Assembly (NCBI GenBank): GCA_027489335.1
Contig: JAIXZX010000014.1
Location: 248,001 to 312,000, forward strand
Source of the DNA: Caulobacteraceae bacterium
GTDB lineage: Bacteria; Pseudomonadota; Alphaproteobacteria; Caulobacterales; Caulobacteraceae
DNA length: 64,000 bases
Reading direction: 5' to 3'
Part shown: in pieces, positions 37,329 through 45,966 of the stretch
How the letters are laid out: every line of letters begins with the position of its first letter
How positions within the stretch are numbered: the stretch's first letter is position 1
Program-made: the position numbers and the translations under genes
Notes under the pieces: model-generated
The model's database searches: none
What the model saw: the letters and a program-made list of their open reading frames with translations, nothing else
Told to the model about the DNA's origin: nothing

Positions 37329-38105
37329 TCAGCGCCCCTTGAAGAGGCCCGGGCGGCGTTCGTTCACCGCGGCTACGCCCTCGGCGAAGTCCTCGGTGGC
37401 GCGCAGGATGGTTTGCTGCTGGTGCTCGTGAGCCGTGGCGGCGCGGACCGCCTCAGCCAGGGCGCTGCGGGTGGTCTTGCGGGTGGCGACCACGGCCAGG
37501 GGCGCATTCTCCGCCAGCTCGGCGGCCAGCGCGAAGGCCGACTGACGCAGCTCGTCGGCCGGGACCAGTTCGTCCACCAGACCCCAGGCCAGGGCCTCGT
37601 CGGCGCGGATGCGGCGGCCGGTGAGGAACATCAGGTCGGCGCGCTGCGCGCCGATCACCCGGGGCAGGGTGTGGGTCAGGCCAAAGCCCGGATGGAAGCC
37701 CAGCTTGACGAAATTGGCCGAGAACCGCGCCTCATGCGCGGCGACCCGGAAGTCCGCCACCAGGGCCAGCCCAAGGCCCGCGCCCACGGCCGCGCCCTGC
37801 ACCGCGGCGACGATGGGTTTCTCCACCGAAAACAGCCGCACGGCCTGGTCATAGAGTTCGGAGACCCCGCCCATGCCCGCCCCGCCGATGCCGGTAGGCG
37901 AGGCGAGATCGGCGCCCGCGCAGAACGGCTTGCCCTCTGAGGCCAGCACGGTGGCGCGCACCGCCGGGTCCTTGTCGAAGGCCAGCAGGGCGTCGGCGAT
38001 GTCGGCCACCAGCTCCACCGAGACGTGGTTGGCCGGGGGCCGGTGGAAGATCAGCTGCGCCACATGGTCCTGGACGCTGATGACGAGATGGTCGGAGCTG
38101 CTCAT
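37329..38105 (-). CDS. Crotonase-fold enoyl-CoA hydratase/isomerase-like protein
   Basis: 258 residues. The oxyanion-hole stretches are clear (KPFCAGADLAS and VQGAAVGAGLGLALVADFRV). Both glutamates that perform hydration in canonical enoyl-CoA hydratase are missing: the first position (GGGCE) reads GAGLG, and the second (QPE) reads ANF. The stretch FSANFVKLGFHPGFG resembles isomerase-type crotonases such as PaaG more than hydratases. The ATG overlaps the acyl-CoA dehydrogenase stop (ATGA), so the two are coupled and probably act in one pathway. Exact reaction unknown. Confidence 0.88.
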   Translation of the reverse strand: MSSSDHLVISVQDHVAQLIFHRPPANHVSVELVADIADALLAFDKDPAVRATVLASEGKPFCAGADLASPTGIGGAGMGGVSELYDQAVRLFSVEKPIVAAVQGAAVGAGLGLALVADFRVAAHEARFSANFVKLGFHPGFGLTHTLPRVIGAQRADLMFLTGRRIRADEALAWGLVDELVPADELRQSAFALAAELAENAPLAVVATRKTTRSALAEAVRAATAHEHQQQTILRATEDFAEGVAAVNERRPGLFKGR

Positions 38106-39268
38106 TTGCGGGTTCCCAGAAGGTTGCGGGCCACCACCCACTTATGGACTTCGGTGGGGCCGTCATAGATGCGCATGGTGCGAAGGCGCGAGGCCATCAG
38201 CTGCAGCGGCAGCTCCTTGGTCATGCCCATGGCGCCGAAGGTCTGCATGGCGTGATCGACCACCTCCCAGGCCATCTCGGTGGCGTAGGCCTTGATCATC
38301 GAGATTTCCACCCGGGTGTCGCGACCCTGATCCAGCTTCCAGGCGCAGTCATAGGTCATCAGCCGGGCGGCGTGGATGCGGGTCGCCGCATCGGCCACCC
38401 ACCACTGGATGGCCTGACGTTCCGACAGGGGCGCGCCGAAGGTGCTCCGCTGCGGGGCGTACTCGACCATCATGTCCAGCGCCCGCTGGGCCATGCCGAT
38501 GGACCAGGCGGCCATCTCGATCCGCCGGGTGCCCAGCCGGATCTGCATGGGCGCAAAGCCCGCGCCCTCCTGGCCGAGCAGTTTCCAGCCCTCCACCCGG
38601 CAATCCTCCAGCACCACCTCATAGGTGGACTGGCCGCCGATCATCGGGATCTGCCGCAGGACGTGGAACCCCGGGGCGTCACGGTCCACCAGGAAGGCCG
38701 AGATGCCGCCGCGGGCCCGCTTTTCGGTGTCGGTCACCGCCATCAGGATGGTGAAGTCGGCGTCCGCCGCCCGGGTGATCCAGATCTTGCGGCCATTGAT
38801 GATCCAGTCGTCACCGTCGCGGACGGCCCTGGTGGTCATGGCCGAGGGATCGGCGCCGGCGCCGGGCTCCGAAATGCCGATGGCCGAGACGGTCTCGCCC
38901 CGCACATAGGGCGCCAGATAGGCCTCGCGCTGGCGCTCGTTCACCGTCGCCATCAGCATGCGCAGGTTCGGGCTGTCGGGCGGCAGGGTGTAGGGGGTGA
39001 CGGTGCGGCCCAGCTCCTCGCCGACGCCGACCATGGCCACATAGGGCAGGTCCGAACCGCCCACATCCTCCGGTGCGTCCAGGCCCCAGAGGCCGAGCTG
39101 CTTGGAGATCTCGTCCAGGCGGGCGTGCTCTTCAGGCGCCAGGGACAGGCCCTGGCCCCTGGCCTCCCGGTCCAGGACGCCGGCCTCGAGCGGCATCAGC
39201 TCGTCGCGGACGAACCGCGCGGTCAGCTCCTTGAGCATCCGATGCTCGTCCGACAGCTGGAAATCCAT
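38102..39268 (-). CDS. Acyl-CoA dehydrogenase
   Basis: 388 residues, full-length FAD-dependent acyl-CoA dehydrogenase. Family signatures are AIGISEPGAGADPSAMTTRA, the FAD region WIINGRKIWITRAADADF and the C-terminal QTFGAMGMTKELPLQLMASR followed by RIYDGPTEVHKWVVAR. It introduces an alpha-beta double bond into acyl-CoA. It is first in a two-gene unit with the crotonase gene and divergent from the CoA-transferase gene, 94 bases apart. Substrate not predictable; medium or branched chains are possible. Confidence 0.92.
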   Translation of the reverse strand: MDFQLSDEHRMLKELTARFVRDELMPLEAGVLDREARGQGLSLAPEEHARLDEISKQLGLWGLDAPEDVGGSDLPYVAMVGVGEELGRTVTPYTLPPDSPNLRMLMATVNERQREAYLAPYVRGETVSAIGISEPGAGADPSAMTTRAVRDGDDWIINGRKIWITRAADADFTILMAVTDTEKRARGGISAFLVDRDAPGFHVLRQIPMIGGQSTYEVVLEDCRVEGWKLLGQEGAGFAPMQIRLGTRRIEMAAWSIGMAQRALDMMVEYAPQRSTFGAPLSERQAIQWWVADAATRIHAARLMTYDCAWKLDQGRDTRVEISMIKAYATEMAWEVVDHAMQTFGAMGMTKELPLQLMASRLRTMRIYDGPTEVHKWVVARNLLGTRK

Positions 39269-39362
39269 GGGCGGCCTCCCTCTACGTCACTCTGGTTCGT
39301 CGCTTGGCGCGATCTCTCCGGCGCAGCATAAACGCCGATAAGAACCATAAGGGAGAACGGCC

Positions 39363-40586
39363 GTGGCGGAAGGCAAGCAACTGGGGACCAAGGCCACGGG
39401 GCCGCTCTCAGGCGTGCGCATCCTGGATCTGACCAGCGTGGTGTTCGGCGCCTATGCGACCCAGATCCTCGGCGACCAGGGCGCCGACGTGATCAAGCTG
39501 GAGGATCCAGGCTCGGGCCGCGGCGACGGGGGCGACATCATGCGTTGGGCGGGCCATCCGCCTGAGGGCGCGCCCAAGGATCTCGGCCCCATCTTCCTGA
39601 CCATCAACCGCAACAAGCGCTCGGTCCTGGTCGATCTGCGCGACCCCGCCATGCGCCCGGCGCTCGAGGCCCTGATCGCCAGCTGTGACGTGTTCGCCGC
39701 CTCGATCCGCTATGAGGGGCTCAAGCGCCTGGGGCTGGACTATGAGGCGGTGAAGGCGCTCCGCCCCGACGTGATCTATGTCCATGCCGCCGGCTATGGC
39801 TCGGAGGGGCCCTATGCCGGGGAGCCGGCCTATGATGACCTGATCCAGTCGGCCTCAGGCATGGCCGACCTGCTGCCGCGCACCGACGGCAATGAGACCC
39901 CGCGCATCCTGCCGACCCTGGTGGCCGACAAGGTCTCGGGCCTGTTCATGGCCCAGGCCCTGACCGCGGCTCTTTTCCACCGCGAGAGGACCGGCGAGGG
40001 CCAGTTCGTCGAGGTGCCGATGCTGGAATGCGTCACCAGCTTCAACCTGGTGGAGAACCTCTATGACCACGCCTATGAGCCGCCGACCGGCCAGTGGTCC
40101 TATCAGCGGGTGACCAATCCCCACCGCAAGCCGTTCCGAACGAAGGACGGCTATATCGGCCTGCTGCCCTATACCGACAAACAGTGGGACCAGTTCTTCG
40201 CCGTGGCCGGCTGGGCCGAGACGGTGGCCAGGGACCCGCGCTTCTCCGACTACGCCCAGCGGGCCAAGCACACCCGCGAACTCTACGCCATGGTCGAGGA
40301 GGTCACCGCCACCAAGACCACCGCCGAATGGCTGACCCTGCTCAAGGGCCTGTCGATCCCGGTGCAGAAGACCAACCGGTTCGAGGACCTGGAAGGCGAT
40401 CCGCACCTGGCGGCCGTCGGCCTGTTCGAGCGCTATGACCACCCGCATCTCGGCCCCTACAAGGCTATCCGCCCGCCGGTGAAGTTCGAAAAGACCCCCT
40501 CCAACATCCGCCGCCACCCTCCGCGCCTGGGCGAACAGACGCAAGAGGTCTTCGCCGAGGTCCGCCAGCGATCTGCGTCGGAATAG
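39363..40586 (+). CDS. Class III CoA-transferase (CaiB/BaiF family)
   Basis: 407 residues; moves CoA between acyl groups through an enzyme-aspartyl anhydride. The N-terminal GVRILDLTSVVFGAYATQILGD-type start (Rossmann) and YAGEPAYDDLIQSASGMADL, which contains the nucleophilic Asp region, are present. GTG start with GGGAG nine bases upstream. It is divergent from the acyl-CoA dehydrogenase and crotonase genes and probably activates or exchanges the acid handled by them. It is convergent with glnD, four bases apart. Confidence 0.92.
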   Translation: MAEGKQLGTKATGPLSGVRILDLTSVVFGAYATQILGDQGADVIKLEDPGSGRGDGGDIMRWAGHPPEGAPKDLGPIFLTINRNKRSVLVDLRDPAMRPALEALIASCDVFAASIRYEGLKRLGLDYEAVKALRPDVIYVHAAGYGSEGPYAGEPAYDDLIQSASGMADLLPRTDGNETPRILPTLVADKVSGLFMAQALTAALFHRERTGEGQFVEVPMLECVTSFNLVENLYDHAYEPPTGQWSYQRVTNPHRKPFRTKDGYIGLLPYTDKQWDQFFAVAGWAETVARDPRFSDYAQRAKHTRELYAMVEEVTATKTTAEWLTLLKGLSIPVQKTNRFEDLEGDPHLAAVGLFERYDHPHLGPYKAIRPPVKFEKTPSNIRRHPPRLGEQTQEVFAEVRQRSASE

Positions 40587-40590
40587 GCCC

Positions 40591-43419
40591 TCAGCGCGCG
40601 AAGCTGGCCGGGGCGCGTTGCAGGCGGGCGTTCTTGCGGATGCGGGCGGCGTCGCCTTCGTTCAGCGCGGCCAGCAGGGCGGTCTTCAGGGGGGTGAGCG
40701 CCTTGGTCTGCGTCACCTTCCAGCCGGCGGCGTCGGTGACATAGAAGGCGTCCACAGCCCGCTCCCCATAGGAATCGATATGGGCCGAGGTGATGGAGAG
40801 GCCCGCGTCGGCGAGCGTATTGGCCAGCGCCGTCAGGAGGCCCGGCCGGTCGCGGCCCGAGGCCTCGACGATGGTGGCGTTTTCCGAGGCCTCGTTGTCG
40901 ATCAGCACGGTGGACTTGATGGCGAAGGCCGCGGTGCGGGCTTCGCCGCCGGCCCGGGGCGCCTCGCCTTGCGGAACCTCGCCCCGGGCGGCGGCCTCCA
41001 GGGCCTCGGCCAGCCGGGGCAGGGCGGATGGGTTGTCGTGGCCGAAGGGCTGGCCGGTGATGTCCTGCAGATAGAAGACGTCCAGGGCCTGGCCCTGGCG
41101 GGAGGTGAAGACCCGGGCGCCCAGAACGCTGGCGCCTGAGGCGGTGATGGCCCTCGTCAGGTCGGCGAACAGCCGGGTCCGGTCCTTGGCGGCGACCACC
41201 AGCTCGGCGGCGTTCAAGTCTTCGCGGACATAGCCCATGGCCGCGGCGCCCTCGGCGTGGGCCCGCTGGGAGACGGCCGCATGGATGGCGATCTCGTCCT
41301 GGCCAAAGCCCGTAAAGTAAGCGTCCTCCATGGCCTCGCCCCAGGCCACGGCGGCCGGATCGGCCTCGGCCAGGCGGGCGCGGATCTCGGCGGCGGCGAA
41401 GGCCTGGCGCTGGCGCACCACGGCCACGGCGTCATTGGCCCGCCCGCCGCGGAACACGGCTGAGGCCGAGGCGTAGAGGTCGCGCAGCAGCTGGCCCTTC
41501 CAGCCGTTCCAGACGCCCGGCCCCACGGCGCGGATATCGGCCACGGTCAGCACCAGCAGCAGGCGCAGGCGCTCGGGCGTCTGCACCATGCGTACGAAGT
41601 CGGCCACGGTGCGGGGATCGGAGATGTCGCGCTTCTGGGCGTAGTCGCTCATCTCCAGGTGATGCTCCACCAGCCAGGCGACGAGGTCGATGCGGGCCCG
41701 CGGCAGGCCCAGGCGCTCGCAGGCGGCCCGGGCCGAGCGCGCGCCGGCCTTCTCCTGGCCGCCGGCCAGACCCCCCTTGCCGGTGTCGTGCAGCAGCATG
41801 GCGAGGAAGAGGACGTCCTTCTCCTGGATCTGCGGCATCAGGGAGGTGGCCAGGGGATGCTCGTCGGCCATGCGCCCGCCGGCGATGTCGGCGATCACGC
41901 CGACGGCCCGCAGGGTGTGCTCGTCCACCGTATAGGAGTGGTACATGTTGAACTGCATCTGGGCGACGATGCGGCCGAACTCCGGCAGATAGCGCCCCAG
42001 GACGCCCGCCTCGGTCATGAGCGTCAGCGTCCGCTGCGGGTCGCGGCCCCCGGCCAGGATGTCGAGGAAGATCTTCGCCGCCTTGGGGTCGCGCCGCATC
42101 TTCGAGCTGATCAGGCCGATCGACCGGGTCGCCGCAGTGAAGGCGTCGGGGTGCAAGTCGAGGTTCCGCCGGTCGGCGATCTGGAACAGCCGCAAGAGGT
42201 TGAGCGGATCGGCCTCGAACACCTCCGGCCCGGCCACGTCCAGGCGCCCGCCCTCCTCGATGAAGCCGGCCACGTCCAGCGGCTTGCGGGTGGTCTTGCG
42301 GCCGCTGCCGGGGAAGAGGCGCGAAATCCCCCGGGGCGCGGACTTGACCCGTTCGGACTCCAGCTTGGCGGCGAAGACGCGGGTCAGGGCGCCGACCTCC
42401 TTGGCGATCAGGAAATAGCGCCGCATGAAGCGCTCGACGGCCGGATTGTCGGCCCGGTCCCCATAGCCCATCCGCTGGGCGATCTCCGGCTGCAGGTCGA
42501 AGGTCAGGCGCTCTTCGGGGCGGCCGGTGGCGAAGTGCAGGTGGGCGCGCACCGCCCACAGGAAGTCGAAGGCCCGGATGAAGGCGCGGATTTCGCGGCC
42601 CTCGAACATCTCCAGTTGCGGCACCCCGTCTACCGGCTGGGACGGGTTCAGATACTCGGCGATCCAGAACAGAGTGTTGAGGTCGCGCAGGCCCCCCTTG
42701 CCGTCCTTCACATTGGGCTCGACCATGTAGCGGCTGGCGCCGGCCCGGGCCTGGCGCTCATCGCGCTCCTTGAGCTTGGCGGCGACGAACTCCGCCCCGG
42801 TGCCCTTGACCACCTCGTTGCGAAACCGGGTCTTCAGCTCCTGGGCCAGGGCCTCGTCGCCGATCAGCCGCCGGGCCTCCAGGATCGAGGTGCGGATGGT
42901 GAAGTCTTCCCGGGCGAGCTTGACGCACTCGTCCACCGTGCGCGAGGCGTGCCCCACCTTGAAGCCCAGATCCCACAGGGCGTAGAGCATGTATTCGATC
43001 ACGCTCTCCACATGGGCGGTCTGCTTGTAGGGGCGCAGGAACAGCAGATCGAGGTCGGAGAAGGGCGCTAAGGTCCCCCGCCCATAGCCCCCCACCGCCA
43101 TCACACACAGGCGCTCGCCCTCGGTGGGATTGCGCGCCCGGATCATGTGGACGGTGGTGAAGTCATAGAGCGCGGTGACCACCTCGTCGGTGACGCCGGA
43201 CAACAGCCGCGCGGTCTCGATACCGCCGGCCCCATTCTCCAGCCGCTCCTTGGCGATCATCCGGCCGCGGAACAGGGCCTGCTTGAGGATCTCCAGCGCC
43301 CGCCGGCGCTGCTCGGCCTCATCGCCGGCCGCATCCAGCGCCGCCGCCGACAACTGAGCGCGCAACCGCACCCCATCGACGACATATTCCAGGCGGGTCG
43401 GCTTCAGACGAGGGGGCAT
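40591..43419 (-). CDS. glnD: Bifunctional [protein-PII] uridylyltransferase/uridylyl-removing enzyme
   Basis: 942 residues, full length. The nucleotidyltransferase motif GGYGRGTLAPFSDLDLLFL lies near residues 110-128. A GlnD-type linker, the HD phosphohydrolase domain (LFLAMLLHDTGKGG, about 530) and two ACT domains (about 735-790 and 845-905) follow. It senses glutamine and modifies PII proteins to control nitrogen assimilation. ATG start. The downstream CoA-transferase gene is convergent. Confidence 0.97.
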   Translation of the reverse strand: MPPRLKPTRLEYVVDGVRLRAQLSAAALDAAGDEAEQRRRALEILKQALFRGRMIAKERLENGAGGIETARLLSGVTDEVVTALYDFTTVHMIRARNPTEGERLCVMAVGGYGRGTLAPFSDLDLLFLRPYKQTAHVESVIEYMLYALWDLGFKVGHASRTVDECVKLAREDFTIRTSILEARRLIGDEALAQELKTRFRNEVVKGTGAEFVAAKLKERDERQARAGASRYMVEPNVKDGKGGLRDLNTLFWIAEYLNPSQPVDGVPQLEMFEGREIRAFIRAFDFLWAVRAHLHFATGRPEERLTFDLQPEIAQRMGYGDRADNPAVERFMRRYFLIAKEVGALTRVFAAKLESERVKSAPRGISRLFPGSGRKTTRKPLDVAGFIEEGGRLDVAGPEVFEADPLNLLRLFQIADRRNLDLHPDAFTAATRSIGLISSKMRRDPKAAKIFLDILAGGRDPQRTLTLMTEAGVLGRYLPEFGRIVAQMQFNMYHSYTVDEHTLRAVGVIADIAGGRMADEHPLATSLMPQIQEKDVLFLAMLLHDTGKGGLAGGQEKAGARSARAACERLGLPRARIDLVAWLVEHHLEMSDYAQKRDISDPRTVADFVRMVQTPERLRLLLVLTVADIRAVGPGVWNGWKGQLLRDLYASASAVFRGGRANDAVAVVRQRQAFAAAEIRARLAEADPAAVAWGEAMEDAYFTGFGQDEIAIHAAVSQRAHAEGAAAMGYVREDLNAAELVVAAKDRTRLFADLTRAITASGASVLGARVFTSRQGQALDVFYLQDITGQPFGHDNPSALPRLAEALEAAARGEVPQGEAPRAGGEARTAAFAIKSTVLIDNEASENATIVEASGRDRPGLLTALANTLADAGLSITSAHIDSYGERAVDAFYVTDAAGWKVTQTKALTPLKTALLAALNEGDAARIRKNARLQRAPASFAR

Positions 43420-43746
43420 GGGCTCTGGGGGCTGTGGCGGGTCAGTACAGCATATAGGGGATCAGCGCTGGCGCGTCAGGTCGAGGGGTTTGGGCCCGGT
43501 GCAAATGGGGACGGACGATCGCCCGCGCCCTTCATGCCGAGCAAGGTTCGCTACCCACGGGGCTCGCTTTTGCTCTGCGCCAGTTTTGGACATTGGCATC
43601 ATGTCCCGAAAGCGGGCCCCAAGGCGTTAGCGGGCAATATGGGCGTTTGACGCTCTTCACCCCGGCATCAGCTCGCCTCCCCATCGGTGGGAGTTGCCGC
43701 GCTCGACTGGACTTCTAGATCGGCAAGCAACTTGGATGGCTCGTCG
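43420..43746. other. 327-base spacer without a recognised gene
   Basis: Between glnD and the unknown gene. Composition drops below that of the core genome towards 43700. The short open frames found here lack start context and resemble shadows of the neighbouring coding strand. No hairpin with T tract, repeat or att-like direct repeat was found. Only the glnD promoter can be expected at 43420-43500, and I cannot place its boxes. Confidence 0.4.
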
Positions 43747-45000
43747 TCAAAGCGGGGACCAGCGGTGTGCCAGTTCGTCGGGTGGCACGAACCCCCTCGA
43801 AGAGAGCTGGGCGAACGCGAGCTCTGTGTCGCGCTGGTCTCTCCACGATGGGATCGACATTCCGGCGACGCCCAACAAGAGCGCCCTGCAAGTGGCATGC
43901 ACGTTCAGAAGATCAACGGGGGTGAGAGCGCGCGTCTCGGCTTTGGTAGCATGCGAGGAAGCCCGATGTCTGATCCGTGCGGAAAGAAGGATTGCCTCAG
44001 ACAGCGGGACCAGTCGGTCCCTCACCTTCCAGCGAGCCCATGACGCGCGCTTGCCGGAGGGAGGCGCAACGCGACGCTCGACGAGCGTTGGCGCGCCGCG
44101 GGCGAGCCAAACGACCTCCTCATCGGGATCGAGCCCACGGGCCGTCAATCGGTCGCGAAGCTCCGTCTTGATGCGCTCGTTCCACTGCCCGTCCTTGAAG
44201 ACCTGCTCGCCGTGCCGGTGTCGGGGTTCGAGGCGAAGCTCTTCGATGGCGCTGAACGCGCTCGTGATCGCCAGCGCGTAGGCCGTGAAGCTAAATGCTG
44301 TGCGGTCAAAGTCGGGGATCAAGGCGATGCTTGGCGAGGCATCCATCCAGTGGTGGTAGATGATCCTGGCAGCATGGCTCAAACGAGCCAGAGCGAGACG
44401 GGCATGCCCATTCTCCCAAATACGGGCGACGTAGCAGCACGAGTGATAGACGCCTGCGGTGCCTGTCGAGCTTGTACGAGCGTCCGTGGAATAGGTCCCG
44501 GGCGGATAGCTCAGCGAACAGTAAGCGTCAGGGTGGGCGACGACGTCGTCGTCATCAAAAGGCGCGTAGCCGTTGAACAGCAGCATGGCGGCGTTGATGT
44601 GCGTCAGCACATCGTTTGCTAGGGCCTCGTCGGGGGCGAAGATGAGGGCTTCCGGGAAGCCTATCAAATAGCGCGCCGGTTCGGTCTTGATCGCCTCGGT
44701 GCTTCCAGATCCCCGCATTACATCGAGGCCGAACCGGTCGTCGGTCTCGTAGCGGCAAAAGAGTTGGCGAAAGTCGACATGCCACTTTCGCGCAAAGACT
44801 GGTTCGCAGATGAGCCGGTGGCCTTCGTAGAGTCGTGTTCGGTATGGGAAGCGTTGCGCTCGAAGTCGCTTATTTTGCGTTGGGGCAAACCCTAGGCAGT
44901 CTGGCATAGGATGCCAGAAGCGCCGCCCTACTATGCGAGCAAAATACGGGCTCGGCCGGAGAGTGACCGTACAGACGCGTCGCAACTCATCGAGGTTCAT
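43747..45000 (-). CDS. Hypothetical protein, low-GC accessory gene
   Basis: 417 residues of no family I can name. The N-terminal half holds several Cys and aromatic residues (RLICEPVFARKWHVDF, YHSCCYVARIWENG). The C-terminal half is helical: RLSHAARIIYHHWMD, TAYALAITSAFSAIEEL, KDGQWNERIKTELRDRLTAR, WARWKVRDRLVPL and SARIRHRASSH. The last contains R-x5-H, weakly compatible with a HEPN-type RNase motif. G+C is visibly below the rest of the window and codon use is less G/C-biased at third positions, suggesting transfer. ATG start without a good Shine-Dalgarno. It is a single gene between glnD and a ThiF-type gene; no partner gene is adjacent. Function unknown. Confidence 0.7.
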   Translation of the reverse strand: MNLDELRRVCTVTLRPSPYFARIVGRRFWHPMPDCLGFAPTQNKRLRAQRFPYRTRLYEGHRLICEPVFARKWHVDFRQLFCRYETDDRFGLDVMRGSGSTEAIKTEPARYLIGFPEALIFAPDEALANDVLTHINAAMLLFNGYAPFDDDDVVAHPDAYCSLSYPPGTYSTDARTSSTGTAGVYHSCCYVARIWENGHARLALARLSHAARIIYHHWMDASPSIALIPDFDRTAFSFTAYALAITSAFSAIEELRLEPRHRHGEQVFKDGQWNERIKTELRDRLTARGLDPDEEVVWLARGAPTLVERRVAPPSGKRASWARWKVRDRLVPLSEAILLSARIRHRASSHATKAETRALTPVDLLNVHATCRALLLGVAGMSIPSWRDQRDTELAFAQLSSRGFVPPDELAHRWSPL

Positions 45001-45031
45001 AAATTAAGGTTAAGCTTAGAGTTGCTTCACA

Positions 45032-45075
45032 GCCAAGTTCTTCGGACCGGCTCGTCGGGTCGAAGCCGACTTGGC
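45032..45075. repeat. Long inverted repeat upstream of the unknown gene
   Basis: GCCAAGT (45032-45038) pairs with ACTTGGC (45069-45075), and inside it CTTCGGACC pairs with GGTCGAAG with one bulge. The total stem is about 15 bp around a ten-base loop. The sequence TAAGCTT occurs on both sides (about 45011 and 45080). It lies 30-75 bases upstream of the unknown gene's start, so it could be an operator, a leader structure, or the scar of an inserted element. The remainder of the 178-base spacer holds nothing I can assign. Confidence 0.45.
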
Positions 45076-45178
45076 GCGGCTAAGCTTGCGGGGTGCTCGG
45101 CACCGGACCCTACAAAAGGCGGCAACGAGACCTCCTCAGCCGCTCACCGTTTGGGCTTTCAAGACATGCCCAACTGTC

Positions 45179-45925
45179 TCAGCGCCGCTCGGCCCCACAC
45201 ACCGCACACCCTGGGTCCGCCCCAATCCGCACCGTCCGCGTCTCCGCGGCCAGGCCGTCATAGATCAGCAGCCGCCCCTCCAGCGGCTCTCCCGCCCCCG
45301 TGATGACCTTGATCGCCTCCAGGGCCATCATGGAGCCGATGACGCCGGCCAGGGCGCCGATGACGCCGACGGCGGCGCAGGTCTCGGCGTCCGGCGGGAT
45401 GTCCGGGACCAGGCAGCGGTAGCAGGGCTGGCCTTTGAAGACGCCGACCTGGCCGGTCCAGCGGCCGATGGCGCCGGAGACCAGCGGCTTGCCGTGCGCC
45501 ACGCAAGCCGCGTTGACCGCAAAGCGGGTGGCGAAGTCGTCGGTGCCGTCCAGCACCAGGTCGGCGCTCGCGACCAGGCCGCCTGCATTGGCGCTGTCGA
45601 GGGCGAGGCGCACCGGGTTGATCCGCACATGGGGATTGAGGGCGGCAAGCTGGGCTGCGGCGGCCTCGACCTTGGGCGCGCCTAAGTCTGAGGGGCGATA
45701 GATCACCTGGCGCTGCAGGTTGGAGAGGTCGGCCGCGTCGGGATCAACCAGCGTGATCTGGCCCACGCCGGCGGCGGCCAGATAGAGGCTTGCGGGCGCG
45801 CCCAGGCCGCCGGCGCCAATGATCAGCACATGGGCGGCCTTCAGCTTCTGCTGGCCCGGCCCGCCCACTTCCCGCAGCACCAGATGGCGGGCGTAGCGTT
45901 CGACCTCGGCGTCGGAAAATTCCAT
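45179..45925 (-). CDS. ThiF/MoeB-family sulfur-carrier adenylyltransferase
   Basis: 248 residues of the E1-like family. The ATP-binding motif is [18 protein letters not shown], the catalytic Asp region [15 protein letters not shown], and a zinc-binding Cys pair is present at CYRCLVPD with another at the C-terminus (CAVCGAE). MoeB activates the MoaD C-terminus for molybdopterin synthesis and ThiF does so for ThiS; the sequence alone does not separate them, and no moa or thi genes are near. The ATG at 45925 is where the family starts ([15 protein letters not shown]). Confidence 0.9.
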   Translation of the reverse strand: MEFSDAEVERYARHLVLREVGGPGQQKLKAAHVLIIGAGGLGAPASLYLAAAGVGQITLVDPDAADLSNLQRQVIYRPSDLGAPKVEAAAAQLAALNPHVRINPVRLALDSANAGGLVASADLVLDGTDDFATRFAVNAACVAHGKPLVSGAIGRWTGQVGVFKGQPCYRCLVPDIPPDAETCAAVGVIGALAGVIGSMMALEAIKVITGAGEPLEGRLLIYDGLAAETRTVRIGADPGCAVCGAERR

Positions 45926-45929
45926 GGCG

Positions 45930-45958
45930 CTTGACCTCACCTGCCCTGGTCGCCACAT
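45930..45958 (+). promoter_or_regulatory. Possible heat-shock-type promoter of hslVU
   Basis: CTTGAC (45930-45935), 17 bases, then CCACAT (45953-45958, one base off the sigma32 -10 core CCCCAT). It is followed within ten bases by the hslV ATG. HslVU operons are sigma32-dependent in many proteobacteria, which supports the guess. The -35 lies beside the divergent moeB-type start codon. Spacing is at the long end for sigma32. Confidence 0.35.
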
Positions 45959-45966
45959 CCCGGCGG

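Noticed and set aside
43694..44281. Plus-strand open frames opposite the unknown low-GC gene
   Set aside because: Short, Arg/Ser-rich and without ribosome-binding sites; the minus-strand frame is 417 codons and has protein-like composition.
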